A stretch of 64,000 nucleotides of DNA from assembly GCF_002954615.1 (NCBI RefSeq), contig NZ_MSCJ01000001.1, positions 62,001 through 126,000 of the forward strand. The letters run 5' to 3'. The stretch is from Photobacterium angustum. Its GTDB lineage: Bacteria > Pseudomonadota > Gammaproteobacteria > Enterobacterales > Vibrionaceae. Below the pieces are notes generated by a model that searched no databases, was not told the origin of the DNA, and saw only the letters and a list, made by a program, of their open reading frames with translations. Made by a program: the position numbers and the translations under genes. This document shows positions 1 through 9,522 of this stretch, piece by piece (position 1 is the first letter of the stretch; every line of letters begins with the position of its first letter).

Positions 1-414
1 AACAATCCCCATATCGGCACGACCCTGAATTTGCGGTTTCAGTACGCCCATCACTTTGCCCATATCTTGCATAGTGGCAGCGCCAGTCGCAGCAATAGCT
101 TCATCCATTAACGCAGAGATTTCCTCTTCAGTTAGTGGTTGAGGCATAAACTCGGCTAGAACACTGATTTCAGCATGCTCAACATCAGCTAAGTCTTGAC
201 GGCCTGCAGCTTCATATTGGGCTACAGAGTCACGACGTTGCTTAACCATTTTTGTTAATACAACCAACACGTCGTCGTCGTTAAGAGTGATCTTTTCGTC
301 AACTTCACGCTGTTTAATTGCTGCAAGAACTAAACGGATAGCGCCAAGACGAGGTTTATCCTTCGCCTTCATCGCCGCTTTTTGTTCGTCTTTAAGACGT
401 TCAATTAGAGTCAT
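1..414 (-). CDS. yqeY: GatB/YqeY-domain protein, C-terminus cut by window edge
   Basis: The start codon is at 414 and the frame stays open to the window edge, so about 138 residues are visible and the end is missing. It begins MTLIERLKDEQKAAMKAKD and runs through a helical region with the family-typical KPRLGAIRLVLAAIKQ and EEISALMDEAIAATGA segments. The family resembles the tail domain of the GatB amidotransferase subunit, which suggests tRNA-related binding, but its exact role is unsettled. It lies 31 bases downstream of rpsU on the same strand, so the two are probably cotranscribed. This is the usual macromolecular-synthesis neighbourhood, in which dnaG and rpoD would be expected beyond the window edge. 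Confidence 0.9.
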   Translation of the reverse strand, partial: MTLIERLKDEQKAAMKAKDKPRLGAIRLVLAAIKQREVDEKITLNDDDVLVVLTKMVKQRRDSVAQYEAAGRQDLADVEHAEISVLAEFMPQPLTEEEISALMDEAIAATGAATMQDMGKVMGVLKPQIQGRADMGIV

Positions 415-445
415 TACGCGATCCTTCTGTATTAAAATCTAAAGA

Positions 446-661
446 TTAGTACAGACGAACGCGACGCGCGTTTTCGCGAGCCAATTTCTTCAGGTGACGC
501 TTAACTGCCGCTGCTTTAGCGCGCTTACGTACAGTTGTTGGCTTTTCGAAGTGCTCACGACGACGAACTTCAGAAAGGATACCTGCTTTTTCGCAAGAGC
601 GCTTAAAACGACGTAGTGCTACGTCAAACGGTTCGTTTTCACGTACTTTGATTACTGGCAT
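446..661 (-). CDS. rpsU: 30S ribosomal protein S21
   Basis: A 71-residue, very basic protein beginning [20 protein letters not shown], with the arginine/lysine-rich tail typical of bS21. The length matches the family. S21 joins the 30S subunit late and helps initiation at Shine-Dalgarno sites. It is the first gene of a probable rpsU-yqeY transcript on the minus strand and is divergent from tsaD. The 249-base gap to tsaD must hold both promoters; I could not fix their elements by eye. Confidence 0.98.
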   Translation of the reverse strand: MPVIKVRENEPFDVALRRFKRSCEKAGILSEVRRREHFEKPTTVRKRAKAAAVKRHLKKLARENARRVRLY

Positions 662-910
662 GTAATACTCACCTCAGAGTGATTCTATTTAAAGCTGACG
701 TTCAAAGTGTCAGCTGATTAAAAATGGTGCGAAATTCTAATCTGATCTGGGGGCATTTGTAAAGCATTCTACGCCTATGAACTGGTTAATTTATGTCAAC
801 AACGGTAACATGCCCCTTAATTAGTACTTCCTAACCCTATTTGAGTTATCGGTTGTTATTGAAACTATACCGATTTTTCATTTAAACCCCCTAATAGTAT
901 AGAGGTTGTT

Positions 911-1930
911 ATGCGTATACTGGGCATCGAGACTTCCTGTGATGAAACAGGTATTGCGATTTTCGATGATGAAAAAGGTCTCTTGGCACATGAACTTTAC
1001 AGTCAAGTAAAGCTACATGCGGATTACGGTGGTGTTGTGCCTGAGTTGGCATCGCGTGATCACGTTAAGAAAACGATTCCATTGATTAAGGCTGCGCTTG
1101 CTTCTGCCGGACTGACTCATGACGATCTTGATGGTGTTGCTTATACTGCAGGCCCGGGTCTTGTTGGTGCATTATTAGTGGGTGCAACCATTGGACGCAG
1201 CCTAGCGTACGCGTGGGATTTACCTGCCGTTGCGGTGCACCATATGGAAGGACACCTTCTCGCGCCAATGTTAGAAGATAATGCACCTGAATTCCCATTC
1301 GTTGCCTTGCTGGTTTCTGGCGGTCATACCATGATGGTTGAAGTTAAAGGTATTGGTGAATACCAAATCCTAGGCGAGTCGATTGATGACGCGGCTGGTG
1401 AGGCTTTTGATAAAACAGCGAAGATGATGGGTCTTGATTACCCTGGCGGTCCATTACTGTCTAAAATGGCAGAAAAAGGGATCAAAGGACGTTTTAAATT
1501 CCCTCGTCCAATGACAGATCGTCCCGGTCTTGATTTTAGCTTTTCTGGTTTAAAAACATTCGCGGCGAATACGATTCGTGCTAACGACGACGATGAACAA
1601 ACCAGAGCTGATATCGCGTTTGCATTCCAAGAGGCGGTAGTCGATACCTTAGCCATTAAATGTAAACGTGCACTAAAACAAACAGGTTTAAAGCGCTTAG
1701 TGATTGCTGGCGGCGTTAGTGCTAATAAGTACTTACGTCAAGAACTTGAAAGCATGATGAAGAATCTAAAAGGTGAAGTGTTCTATCCTCGTACAGAATT
1801 TTGTACAGATAACGGTGCAATGATCGCTTATGCAGGCATGCAGCGTTTGAAAAACAAAGAGACGATGGATTTAGGTGTTAAAGCCTTCCCACGCTGGCCA
1901 ATTGATCAACTTAAACCGATTGCTGACTAA
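911..1930 (+). CDS. tsaD: tRNA N6-adenosine threonylcarbamoyltransferase
   Basis: A 339-residue Kae1/TsaD protein. It transfers the threonylcarbamoyl group to A37 of ANN-decoding tRNAs, working with TsaB, TsaE and TsaC-made TC-AMP in the cytoplasm. The sequence shows the N-terminal ASKHA phosphate loop ([12 protein letters not shown], residues 5-16), the metal-binding HMEGH with His111 and His115, the LLVSGGHT segment and the C-terminal [11 protein letters not shown]. The length matches the usual 337 or so residues. The start has an AGAGG site a few bases upstream. It is transcribed alone, divergent from rpsU, and converges on plsY across a shared terminator. Confidence 0.98.
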   Translation: MRILGIETSCDETGIAIFDDEKGLLAHELYSQVKLHADYGGVVPELASRDHVKKTIPLIKAALASAGLTHDDLDGVAYTAGPGLVGALLVGATIGRSLAYAWDLPAVAVHHMEGHLLAPMLEDNAPEFPFVALLVSGGHTMMVEVKGIGEYQILGESIDDAAGEAFDKTAKMMGLDYPGGPLLSKMAEKGIKGRFKFPRPMTDRPGLDFSFSGLKTFAANTIRANDDDEQTRADIAFAFQEAVVDTLAIKCKRALKQTGLKRLVIAGGVSANKYLRQELESMMKNLKGEVFYPRTEFCTDNGAMIAYAGMQRLKNKETMDLGVKAFPRWPIDQLKPIAD

Positions 1931-1951
1931 TAAAAGCTGGCATAGCAATAG

Positions 1952-1981
1952 AAAAGCGAAGCAAAGAGCTTCGCTTTTTTT
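1952..1981. terminator. Bidirectional terminator between tsaD and plsY
   Basis: A GC-containing inverted repeat (AAGCGAAGC and GCTTCGCTT) flanked by A-rich and T-rich runs, placed between two convergent genes. It can serve both strands. Confidence 0.85.
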
Positions 1982-1983
1982 GT

Positions 1984-2595
1984 TTAAGCGTCTTTGTTTT
2001 TCTTGGAAAACTTATCCCAAATCTTAGTTTCTTGTCCATCGAGTAGGCGACGAATATTTTCGTGGTGTCGCAAAATGATTAAGCAAGAGAGCATGGAGAC
2101 GGGCATGGTGTATTCAGGTTTTACCAGCCAAGTGAGCATCGGTGCAGCAAGGGCTGTGATAAGTGAAGCGAGTGAAGAGTAGCCAGTTACAACCAGTGTG
2201 AGTACCCATGTTGTAATGAGCATGCCGCTTAAATCCCATCCAATAGGCGCTAATGCCCCAAGGGCTGTTGCAACCCCTTTCCCGCCTTGGAAATGAAAAA
2301 ACAGCGGGTAGATGTGGCCTAGACAAGCCGCAATACCGATGATACCGAGTAAAAAAGGATTAATACCTAAAAAGTAGCTTAGCCACACAGGTAACATGCC
2401 TTTTAGAATATCTGACACTAAGACTAACGCAGCTGCACTTTTTCCACCTAAACGAAGCACATTGGTGGCGCCAGGATTACCGGAACCACTTTTTCGAGGA
2501 TCGGGAAGTCGATACAACCGTGAAATTAATACGGCGCTAGAAATAGACCCAAGTAAGTAGGCGGCAATGATCATCAGTAGCGCTAGTGGTGTCAT
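1984..2595 (-). CDS. plsY: Acyl-phosphate:glycerol-3-phosphate acyltransferase
   Basis: A 203-residue inner-membrane enzyme that acylates glycerol-3-phosphate from acyl-phosphate, the first step of phospholipid synthesis, with PlsX as partner. About five hydrophobic segments are visible. The family motifs are present: [13 protein letters not shown] near residues 36-48 and [12 protein letters not shown] near 101-112. The length agrees with the family (about 205). It is divergent from folB, an order also found in enterics. Confidence 0.96.
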   Translation of the reverse strand: MTPLALLMIIAAYLLGSISSAVLISRLYRLPDPRKSGSGNPGATNVLRLGGKSAAALVLVSDILKGMLPVWLSYFLGINPFLLGIIGIAACLGHIYPLFFHFQGGKGVATALGALAPIGWDLSGMLITTWVLTLVVTGYSSLASLITALAAPMLTWLVKPEYTMPVSMLSCLIILRHHENIRRLLDGQETKIWDKFSKKNKDA

Positions 2596-2842
2596 GCATT
2601 TTTCCGGATATCTAAGGTAAGTGCCAGTTCAACAGGAATTGAAATGTTAACTGGATCTTATCTGCGTCAATATTACGGAACAGTAATTTTGACTCGTTCA
2701 TGGCTGTGGTATAGTTCCAGCCAAGTTAACAGTGATAATGTTGCATTGTTACTAACAACACTCATGTTAACGAATATTACCTGATAATACGCGCTTTTGC
2801 TGACATTGGGTATCCGACCTCTAACAAAATTAGCGATTGAGC

Positions 2843-3196
2843 ATGGATACGGTATTTATCGAAAAACTAGAAGTTATTGCCACTATTGGGGTATATGACT
2901 GGGAGCAAGAAATTAAGCAAAAATTAGTGCTTGATTTGGAAATGGCGCATGATAATCGACCTGCAGCTAACAGTGACGATGTTACTTATGCGTTGGATTA
3001 TTCAACGGTAAGTACCGCTGTCACTAACTTGATTGAACAGGGACGATTTCTGTTAGTTGAGCGTGTAGCTGAAGATGTGGCAAATTTAATCATGACAGAC
3101 TTTAATGTGCCTTGGATCAAAGTACGAGTGACTAAACCTGGTGCTGTGGTGAATGCACGTGGCGTTGGAGTGCAAATAGAGCGAGGTAGTAAGTGA
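2843..3196 (+). CDS. folB: Dihydroneopterin aldolase
   Basis: A 117-residue protein from the ATG at 2843 (MDTVFIEKLEVIATIGVYDWE). An in-frame TTG six bases earlier is possible, but the ATG fits family N-termini better. It converts 7,8-dihydroneopterin to 6-hydroxymethyl-dihydropterin in folate synthesis. The IGVYDWEQ stretch with its catalytic glutamate, YALDYSTV and the C-terminal KPGAVVNARGVGVQIER are typical. The stop overlaps the GTG start of folK, so the two genes are translationally coupled and act in consecutive steps. Confidence 0.95.
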   Translation: MDTVFIEKLEVIATIGVYDWEQEIKQKLVLDLEMAHDNRPAANSDDVTYALDYSTVSTAVTNLIEQGRFLLVERVAEDVANLIMTDFNVPWIKVRVTKPGAVVNARGVGVQIERGSK

Positions 3197-3666
3197 TCAC
3201 CGCGTATATCAGTATTGGTAGTAATATTGAACGTGAATATCATTTAAAAGCTGGCTTAGATGCGGTAAAGACACTGGCAAGCAAATGGCGAATGTCTCGC
3301 ATTTTTGAAGCTGAGCCTGTGGGTTTTGATGGCGATAATTTTTTTAATGCAGTGATCGAAATACAGACATCGTTGTCGTTATCTGCATTACAATTTCAAC
3401 TTAAAGAGATTGAACGCCAATTAGGGCGTCCGGCACATGCTGTTAAAAATCAAAGTCGTACAATTGACCTTGATTTGTTGTTGTATGGCGATGCTGTGAG
3501 TGATGCTTTACCGTCGTTACCACGTTCTGATATTTACCGTTTTGCTTTTGTTCTGTGGCCGCTCAGTGAGTTAAATCCTGATTTAGTGATACCACAAGAG
3601 ACTCAAACATTAGCGCAACTTTGGCAAAATTTTTCTCAACAGCAAATATTATGGCCTGTTGAATGA
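3193..3666 (+). CDS. folK: 2-amino-4-hydroxy-6-hydroxymethyldihydropteridine pyrophosphokinase
   Basis: A 157-residue HPPK. It transfers pyrophosphate from ATP to the pterin made by FolB. The signature SRTIDLDLLLYG (residues about 92-103), with the magnesium-binding aspartates, is intact, as is the N-terminal YISIGSNIEREYHL. The GTG start overlaps the folB stop (GTGA), which decides this start and implies coupled translation. Confidence 0.96.
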   Translation: MITAYISIGSNIEREYHLKAGLDAVKTLASKWRMSRIFEAEPVGFDGDNFFNAVIEIQTSLSLSALQFQLKEIERQLGRPAHAVKNQSRTIDLDLLLYGDAVSDALPSLPRSDIYRFAFVLWPLSELNPDLVIPQETQTLAQLWQNFSQQQILWPVE

Positions 3667-3728
3667 GTCGTTTAGTAGAAAGTTAGTTATTACTCACTTT
3701 TTATGCTGTGTTTAATTAAGGACAATTA

Positions 3729-4532
3729 ATGAGTCATTTTGAAGCATTTATGTTAGCCCTTATTCAAGGACTGACAGAGTTTTTACCCGTCTCTAGCTCT
3801 GCCCATTTAATATTACCGTCTGAGATCTTAGGTTGGCCTGATCAAGGCTTAGCGTTTGATGTCGCTGTACACGTCGGTACGTTGATGGCAGTTATTCTTT
3901 ATTTTCGCAAAGAAGTGGTTTCATTATTAACCGCTTGGATTAACTCCATTTTTAAACGTGAACATAGCGCTGAATCGAAATTAGCATGGATGATTGTGAT
4001 AGCAACAATTCCCGCCTGTATATTCGGTTTGGTGATGAAAGATTTTATCGAAATGTACTTGCGTTCAGCATGGGTGATTGCGTGTACTACGATTATCTTT
4101 GGTTTGTTGCTATGGTGGGTTGATAAACGTGCTAAGCAAACCGATAACGAGTATCAAGCGAATTGGAAGAGTGCGTTGTTTATTGGTCTAGCGCAGGCGG
4201 CGGCAATTATCCCTGGTACCTCACGCTCTGGTGCGACGATGACTGCTGCTCTTTATCTTGGCTTTACTCGTGAGGCTGCAGCGCGCTTTTCATTTTTAAT
4301 GTCGATTCCTATTATTCTTTTAGCGGGCGGTTATCTAGGTTTAAAGCTGGTGACAGGCGCTGATCCTATTGATGTAGGAAACTTAAGTATTGGTATCGCA
4401 GTATCATTTATCAGTGCTTATGCGTGTATCCACGTATTTTTGAAATTAGTAACGCGTTTGGGAATGACGCCGTTCGTTATCTACCGTTTAATTTTGGGTA
4501 TTGGTTTGTTCTTATTCTTGATGTCCAAGTAA
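3729..4532 (+). CDS. uppP: Undecaprenyl-diphosphatase
   Basis: A 267-residue polytopic membrane protein (BacA/UppP). It dephosphorylates undecaprenyl pyrophosphate to recycle the lipid carrier for peptidoglycan and O-antigen, and raises bacitracin tolerance. Motifs seen are [15 protein letters not shown] near the N-terminus and the [11 protein letters not shown] loop near residue 160. About eight hydrophobic segments are visible. An AAGGA site precedes the ATG. It lies 62 bases after folK and may be cotranscribed, with a strong terminator just after the stop. Confidence 0.97.
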   Translation: MSHFEAFMLALIQGLTEFLPVSSSAHLILPSEILGWPDQGLAFDVAVHVGTLMAVILYFRKEVVSLLTAWINSIFKREHSAESKLAWMIVIATIPACIFGLVMKDFIEMYLRSAWVIACTTIIFGLLLWWVDKRAKQTDNEYQANWKSALFIGLAQAAAIIPGTSRSGATMTAALYLGFTREAAARFSFLMSIPIILLAGGYLGLKLVTGADPIDVGNLSIGIAVSFISAYACIHVFLKLVTRLGMTPFVIYRLILGIGLFLFLMSK

Positions 4533-4553
4533 TTTGAACGCGCATTTATGCAC

Positions 4554-4583
4554 AAAAAAGCCGACATCATGTCGGCTTTTTTT
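4554..4583. terminator. Terminator between uppP and cca
   Basis: A perfect nine-base inverted repeat (AGCCGACAT and ATGTCGGCT) with an A-run before and a T-run after it, between the convergent genes uppP and cca. Confidence 0.9.
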
Positions 4584-4610
4584 GTATTTATCATTGAGCG
4601 AGTATTGGAA

Positions 4611-5840
4611 TTATTTTCTGGTTTCTTTTAGATATTGCGCGACGGCTTCGGTACGTTTTAAGGCAAGTTGCTCTCTGATCTCTGCGCCTCTAAAACCTGC
4701 GGCGACAATAGCTTTGACATCGACGGTTAGTGCAGTCTTAAAGACCGCTTGCAGAATGTCAGCTTGCTGATACGGTGTTTGTTCAAAGTGGGTGCGTCCA
4801 CGAGCATCAGCACGGCAGCACGTTGCTAGTTGAGCAACACGGTCGGGTTTCCGCCATGCGTCAATTTGATCAAAGATTTTAATAAAGGTATCAGCACGCA
4901 TTTCTTCGGCATAATGGATTTTGGTGTGTTGTTCACAGACTAATAATGCCAGATCGCGAAAGTCATTCGGTATACGTAATCGTTGGCACAGCGCTTTGAT
5001 AGGTTTAATACCATCTCGACAGTGTGTCTTGTGATGAGGAAGATCCTCTTTTGGGGATAAGGCTTTACCCAAATCATGTACCTGTGCGGCAAAACGAATA
5101 GTTTTATCGGTGGTTAACTCAGCGGCTTTTTTAGCCACTAATAAAGTATGGATACCGCAATCAATTTCAGGATGCCATTTTTCAGGTTGTGGTACGCCAA
5201 ACAGCGCATCAATTTCAGGCATGACAACCGATAAAGCACCACATTGGCGCAGTACCGTAAGAAATACTTGTGGATCATCACTAGAGAGTGATTTCTCCCA
5301 CTCTTTCCATACCCGCTCAGGTGTGAGACTTTCTAATTCACCACTGATCACCATCTCTTGCATTAACGCGATAGTTTCAGGTGCGACAGTAAAACCTAAA
5401 TGAGCAAAACGCGCGGCAAAACGAGCAACACGTAAGACACGTAAAGGATCTTCACTAAATGCAGGGGAGACGTGACGTAAAATTTTATCGTGAAGATCTT
5501 GTTGACCATGGTAAGGATCAATTAACTCACCCGTTGGTGCTTGAGCTATCGCATTGATGGTAAGATCACGGCGCTGTAAATCTTGTTCAAGTGTTACATC
5601 CGGTGCAGAATAACAAACAAAGCCAGTATAACCATGACCTGATTTTCGCTCGGTTCGAGCTAGAGCATGTTCCTGTTTCGTTTTTGGGTGAAGAAAAACA
5701 GGAAAGTCACTGCCTATTTGTTCAAATCCTGCAGCTAGCATTGCTTCAGGTGTTGTGCCAACCACAACCCAGTCTTTATCTGTTACCGTAAGGTTTAATA
5801 AGGTGTCACGAACGGCACCACCAACAAGATAGGTTTGCAA
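4611..5840 (-). CDS. cca: Multifunctional CCA tRNA nucleotidyltransferase
   Basis: A 409-residue class II nucleotidyltransferase that adds or repairs the 3' CCA of tRNAs without a nucleic-acid template. The N-terminal GGAVRDTLL and the catalytic pair Asp21/Asp23 (TDKDWVVVG) are present. A C-terminal HD phosphohydrolase domain (HDLGKAL near residue 255) makes it the multifunctional gammaproteobacterial form, and the length matches. The start is TTG, supported by AAGGAGC six bases upstream; no ATG fits the family N-terminus [12 protein letters not shown]. The gene is divergent from gspA. Confidence 0.97.
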   Translation of the reverse strand: MQTYLVGGAVRDTLLNLTVTDKDWVVVGTTPEAMLAAGFEQIGSDFPVFLHPKTKQEHALARTERKSGHGYTGFVCYSAPDVTLEQDLQRRDLTINAIAQAPTGELIDPYHGQQDLHDKILRHVSPAFSEDPLRVLRVARFAARFAHLGFTVAPETIALMQEMVISGELESLTPERVWKEWEKSLSSDDPQVFLTVLRQCGALSVVMPEIDALFGVPQPEKWHPEIDCGIHTLLVAKKAAELTTDKTIRFAAQVHDLGKALSPKEDLPHHKTHCRDGIKPIKALCQRLRIPNDFRDLALLVCEQHTKIHYAEEMRADTFIKIFDQIDAWRKPDRVAQLATCCRADARGRTHFEQTPYQQADILQAVFKTALTVDVKAIVAAGFRGAEIREQLALKRTEAVAQYLKETRK

Positions 5841-6076
5841 TGAAAGCTCCTTATATTTGAAACAAATGAGACGAATCTCTACCGATTTTAGTTAAAAACT
5901 GACCATAATACTGTATTCAGTGTGAACTTGGTCTATGCGCTACTGCTTGGCAGTATACAATAACCCAATCAATACCCATGATAATAAATACCGCAATGTT
6001 GACGGGTATTTTAGAACAAAAGAGCATTTAACCTTGTTTTACGGTTATCACTTATTTTAAGCATCAGAGTATTTTT

Positions 6077-7750
6077 ATGTATCAGGACTTTTTCGGGATC
6101 ACTGAAGCGCCTTTTTCTATTGTCCCCAGCGCACGCTTTTTATATCTCAGTGAACGACATCGAGAAGCATTGACACATATGTTGTCAGGATTAACCGATG
6201 GTGGTGGTTTTGGTTTATTAACGGGAGAGGTTGGTACCGGTAAAACAACCGTACTACGTGCGATGATTTCCCGATTGTCACACCAAACACAAGTTGCTGT
6301 TATTTTAAACCCAGCGTTATCTGCTCATGATTTATTAGCTGCGATTTGTGATGAGTTAGGCTTACATTATCAATCCGACGCGAGCTTTAAACAGTTAACA
6401 GATATCATTTATCGCCATTTAATTGCGAATCATGCTGAAGGTCGACAAACATTGCTGCTGGTGGATGAAGCACAGCACCTTATGCCTGATGTATTAGAAC
6501 AATTACGCTTATTGACCAACTTAGAAACAGACAGCAGAAAACTGCTTAAGGTTGTATTAATTGGTCAGCCTGAATTACAGCAATTATTGCAACAAGAGCG
6601 TTTACGTCAGCTTGCTCAACGTATAACTTCTCGTTATCACCTGTTGCCCTTAACCGAAACGGAAGTGAGTGAGTATATTCACTATCGTTTAACTGCTGTC
6701 GATTGTTTATATCCTGTATTTGATGCAAGTAGCATCAAATATATTGCGAAAGAAACCCAAGGTATTCCGCGCTTAATTAATCTTGTGTGTGATAAGTCGA
6801 TGCAATTGGCTTGTCAAGCCGGTACGCATCAAGTGACTAAAACAATGGCGGTTCAAGCGTGTGAAGATATTTTAAGTTGGCAAGTCCCTGTTCAGTCAAA
6901 AGCGCGCTCAAAAGGAGCTAAAACTGCGGCATCATGGCTTCCATGGGGAGTTGCTATGACATTATGCTCAACTTTAGTGATAGGGGTATGGCATTATTGG
7001 CCATTACCTGTCGCGCCAGTTGCATCACCGATAGCACCGAACCATTCGTCATACGCTGCGGTAAATTTGTCAGCCGTTGAAACATCGAGTGAGCTGCAAA
7101 ATCAGAAAATAACAACAGCCTTAAATCCTCCGGAAAATACCCAAGAGCGTTTAGCTAAACTGATTGATGCGAGTCGTAAAGAGCGAACTTCGATGCAAAC
7201 GTTATATCGTTTATGGGGCTTTGATACCGCATTAAATCAAGCAACATGTGCTACCAGTTCGCGGATCAACTTAGCGTGTTTTAGTGGTAAAGCGACATTA
7301 GCAAAATTAGGCTTAATTAACCGTCCTGTGATCGTAACTTTAAAAGATGGCGCGCAGAAGCCTTTTTACGCGGTGTTATACGCGATTACCGATGATCGTA
7401 TTGAATTACTCTTAGGGAAAGAGCGAATTTCGGTGACACCAAAATGGTTTGAATCACGTTGGGGTGGGCAATTTAGTTTATTGTGGCGCCCACCATTAGG
7501 TGATAAAACCAGTATTCGTTTTGGACAGAATGGTCCACGCGTTGCGTGGCTTGATCAACAGTTGAATGATTTTCTTGGTGAGGAGTCGCCAAGAAAAGGC
7601 TATTTTGATCAATCAATATTAGATAAATTGCGTCGTTTCCAACGTTCACAAGATTTAGCGGCTGATGGGATAGCAGGGCCAATGACACTTATGGTGCTGG
7701 ATTCTGCGATGAACCTACCTGGGCCAACGTTACAGCCGGAGCACAGCTAA
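6077..7750 (+). CDS. gspA: GspA/ExeA-type AAA ATPase with peptidoglycan-binding domain
   Basis: A 557-residue inner-membrane ATPase that, with GspB, helps insert the type II secretin GspD through peptidoglycan in Aeromonas and Vibrio. An N-terminal AAA domain carries the Walker A motif GEVGTGKT (about residues 50-57) and a Walker B LLLVDEAQHL (about 127-136). A single hydrophobic segment follows near residues 290-310, then a periplasmic part with a C-terminal PG_binding_1 domain (VAWLDQQLNDFL to AADGIAGPMTLMVLD). The stop overlaps the gspB start. The main gsp operon is not in this window, which is usual for gspAB. Confidence 0.93.
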   Translation: MYQDFFGITEAPFSIVPSARFLYLSERHREALTHMLSGLTDGGGFGLLTGEVGTGKTTVLRAMISRLSHQTQVAVILNPALSAHDLLAAICDELGLHYQSDASFKQLTDIIYRHLIANHAEGRQTLLLVDEAQHLMPDVLEQLRLLTNLETDSRKLLKVVLIGQPELQQLLQQERLRQLAQRITSRYHLLPLTETEVSEYIHYRLTAVDCLYPVFDASSIKYIAKETQGIPRLINLVCDKSMQLACQAGTHQVTKTMAVQACEDILSWQVPVQSKARSKGAKTAASWLPWGVAMTLCSTLVIGVWHYWPLPVAPVASPIAPNHSSYAAVNLSAVETSSELQNQKITTALNPPENTQERLAKLIDASRKERTSMQTLYRLWGFDTALNQATCATSSRINLACFSGKATLAKLGLINRPVIVTLKDGAQKPFYAVLYAITDDRIELLLGKERISVTPKWFESRWGGQFSLLWRPPLGDKTSIRFGQNGPRVAWLDQQLNDFLGEESPRKGYFDQSILDKLRRFQRSQDLAADGIAGPMTLMVLDSAMNLPGPTLQPEHS

Positions 7751-8706
7751 TGTCTCAATTGCTAGATAGTTTAAAACAATCAGATAATAAAAATACGGAT
7801 CAGTCTGAACGAGAAGCGGGTCAAGGAACCGTTAAAGTTGTGCATCCAATGCGAAGTGTTAAAGCTCAGAAAATGTCGACATCATGGGCATGGCCACTTG
7901 TTATTGCATTACTTCCTGCGGCTTCTATTGTTGGATATAAGTTTTATCAGCAAGCCAAATATGAGCAGGTTCAAACAACAGCGCTGAGTGCACCGTTAAA
8001 GCAAGTACCTCAATCGCAACCCTCGACATCAACATATGATCAGCGAGTATTGCAAGCGCCAGCAGAGAGCCGTCAGGCGACAGTATTATCACCAAATAAA
8101 GACGTCGTTTTTCTGGATTATCCTCAATTGGTGACAGAGCCTCTTCCTGTTGGTGATAGCCTGTATTCAGCCGCGCCTGCTTATCAAGATTATGAAGTTT
8201 CAACGCCAACTAAACCTTATTCAGCCGACGCTTCTACAGATAGTTATGCCCCGGTAACTAAACCAGCAGCAAAGCAATCTGGAGATCAAGATCCATATCA
8301 ACTGGATAATTTAGATCTTTCTGGGTTATCACCTAAGTTAGCCGCTCAGCTTAAATCCGCGATTGTGGCAACAGATGGCGAAAGTTATCAAGATAATGAA
8401 CTGGATCGCAGTGGGGATGAAGTCGATGCTCAACCTGTAGTTAAAGCGTCTAAACAATCACAAAGTAAAGTGATCCCAATTGGCTTGCTACCATCATCGA
8501 TTCAAAACCAATTACCTAAAATGAACTTTGAGCAGCATATCTATTCTTCAGCTCCTGCTAAACGTTGGGTTAAGGTCAATGGTAAAGAATTGCATGAAGG
8601 CGACAGTATTGCGCCAGGCGTCAAATTAGCCCGTATAGAGTCACGTGATGTGGTATTAAAATTTGATGGTTATGAAATCAGTATGCCAGCATTATCAGAG
8701 TGGTAA
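7750..8706 (+). CDS. gspB: GspB/ExeB type II secretion accessory protein
   Basis: A 318-residue bitopic inner-membrane protein. A short cytoplasmic N-terminus precedes one membrane segment (SWAWPLVIALLPAASIVGY, about residues 45-63). A long low-complexity Ser/Gln/Pro-rich periplasmic linker follows. The C-terminal T2SSB domain (about 235-318) ends in KRWVKVNGKELHEGD and the KFDGYEISMP strand. Its ATG overlaps the gspA TAA, so the two are coupled. It partners GspA in secretin assembly. The linker is unconserved in this family, so identity rests on the C-terminal domain and the gene pair. Confidence 0.9.
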   Translation: MSQLLDSLKQSDNKNTDQSEREAGQGTVKVVHPMRSVKAQKMSTSWAWPLVIALLPAASIVGYKFYQQAKYEQVQTTALSAPLKQVPQSQPSTSTYDQRVLQAPAESRQATVLSPNKDVVFLDYPQLVTEPLPVGDSLYSAAPAYQDYEVSTPTKPYSADASTDSYAPVTKPAAKQSGDQDPYQLDNLDLSGLSPKLAAQLKSAIVATDGESYQDNELDRSGDEVDAQPVVKASKQSQSKVIPIGLLPSSIQNQLPKMNFEQHIYSSAPAKRWVKVNGKELHEGDSIAPGVKLARIESRDVVLKFDGYEISMPALSEW

Positions 8707-8727
8707 TGCGCGCTGACAATAGATAAT

Positions 8728-8755
8728 AAAAAAGGCAGCTAAGCTGCCTTTTTTG
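8728..8755. terminator. Terminator after gspB
   Basis: An inverted repeat of AAAGGCAGCT and AGCTGCCTTT with flanking A-run and T-run, between convergent gspB and the SH3-domain gene. It can work for both. Confidence 0.88.
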
Positions 8756-8788
8756 ATCCAGATATTGAGACCTCTGCCTCTTTGAGCA

Positions 8789-9406
8789 TTAAGCCCAACC
8801 GTTATTTCGTTTACGACGGCGTGGGATAAGGTGAGGTAGCACAAGACCAAATAATAAGCCTGCACCTGCAACAAGACCACCATAAGTGAACCACTTCATT
8901 AAAAGGTCGTCTTTTTGGGTATCAATTTTTGCGCGAAGTTCACGGATTTGATCTTGAGATGAAGATAACTCGCTTTGCAGCTTATTATTGCGTGTTTCTA
9001 GATCATTAATCTGTGTATTACGTTGAGCTAATGTGTTTTTAAGCCCTGCGTTTTGACTATCGCTTGAAGTAAGCGCTTCAGCAAGTTTAGCCTTCACTTC
9101 TGTTAATTCAGTTTGTAGCGCAGGAACGCGCTCTTTTAGGCCAATTTCAGTTGAAACAAATTTTGAATCGACCCAACCACTACGACCACGGTCATCAGTA
9201 ATTTGACTAAAGCCTGCTGCTTTATTGGTATTGATTAGGGTGATTTTGCTTCCTGCATCAATACTGCCAATAATGCGGTATTGTGTGCCGGGGCCTGAAT
9301 GCATGTAAGTAAATAGGTTGTCGGAGATATAACGAACTTGTGCTGCATTTGCAACGGGCGTTATTACCGCACAAATAAGTAAACAAAGACTAATGAGGTA
9401 CTTCAC
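8789..9406 (-). CDS. TIGR04211-type SH3-domain membrane protein
   Basis: A 205-residue protein from a GTG start at 9406, chosen because AAGGA lies just upstream and because the next residues form a clean signal peptide (KYLISLCLLICAVITPVANA). The upstream in-frame extension has no family resemblance. Order: signal peptide, bacterial SH3 domain (about 22-90, with the GPGTQYRIIG segment), a long coiled coil (about 95-170, LEAR-type heptads), one C-terminal membrane helix, and a basic tail PRRRKR. It resembles E. coli YgiM, which sits beside cca there too. The function is unknown; the architecture suggests an envelope protein facing peptidoglycan. Confidence 0.88.
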   Translation of the reverse strand: MKYLISLCLLICAVITPVANAAQVRYISDNLFTYMHSGPGTQYRIIGSIDAGSKITLINTNKAAGFSQITDDRGRSGWVDSKFVSTEIGLKERVPALQTELTEVKAKLAEALTSSDSQNAGLKNTLAQRNTQINDLETRNNKLQSELSSSQDQIRELRAKIDTQKDDLLMKWFTYGGLVAGAGLLFGLVLPHLIPRRRKRNNGWA

Positions 9407-9475
9407 AATCTGATCCTTGGGGAGTCTTGATTTTGTTAAGGTCGTTGATAGTAAGAATTTTGGAAGGAAGGTGCA

Positions 9476-9507
9476 AGAAAAGAGGGAGGCTAAGCCTCCC
9501 TCTTTTG
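9476..9507 (-). terminator. Terminator after pit
   Basis: The inverted repeat GAGGGAGGC and GCCTCCCTC is followed, in the minus direction, by a T-rich run. It lies 16 bases beyond the pit stop and before the SH3-domain gene. Confidence 0.82.
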
Positions 9508-9522
9508 AACCTGTGCCACTAT

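Noticed and set aside
4534..4770. A 78-codon plus-strand frame after uppP
   Set aside because: It runs through the uppP-cca terminator and then antisense to cca, with cysteine-rich, unlikely composition.
5971..6010. AATACCC and GGGTATT inverted repeat between cca and gspA
   Set aside because: The stem is only seven bases with a 26-base loop and no further support, so it may be chance in AT-rich DNA.
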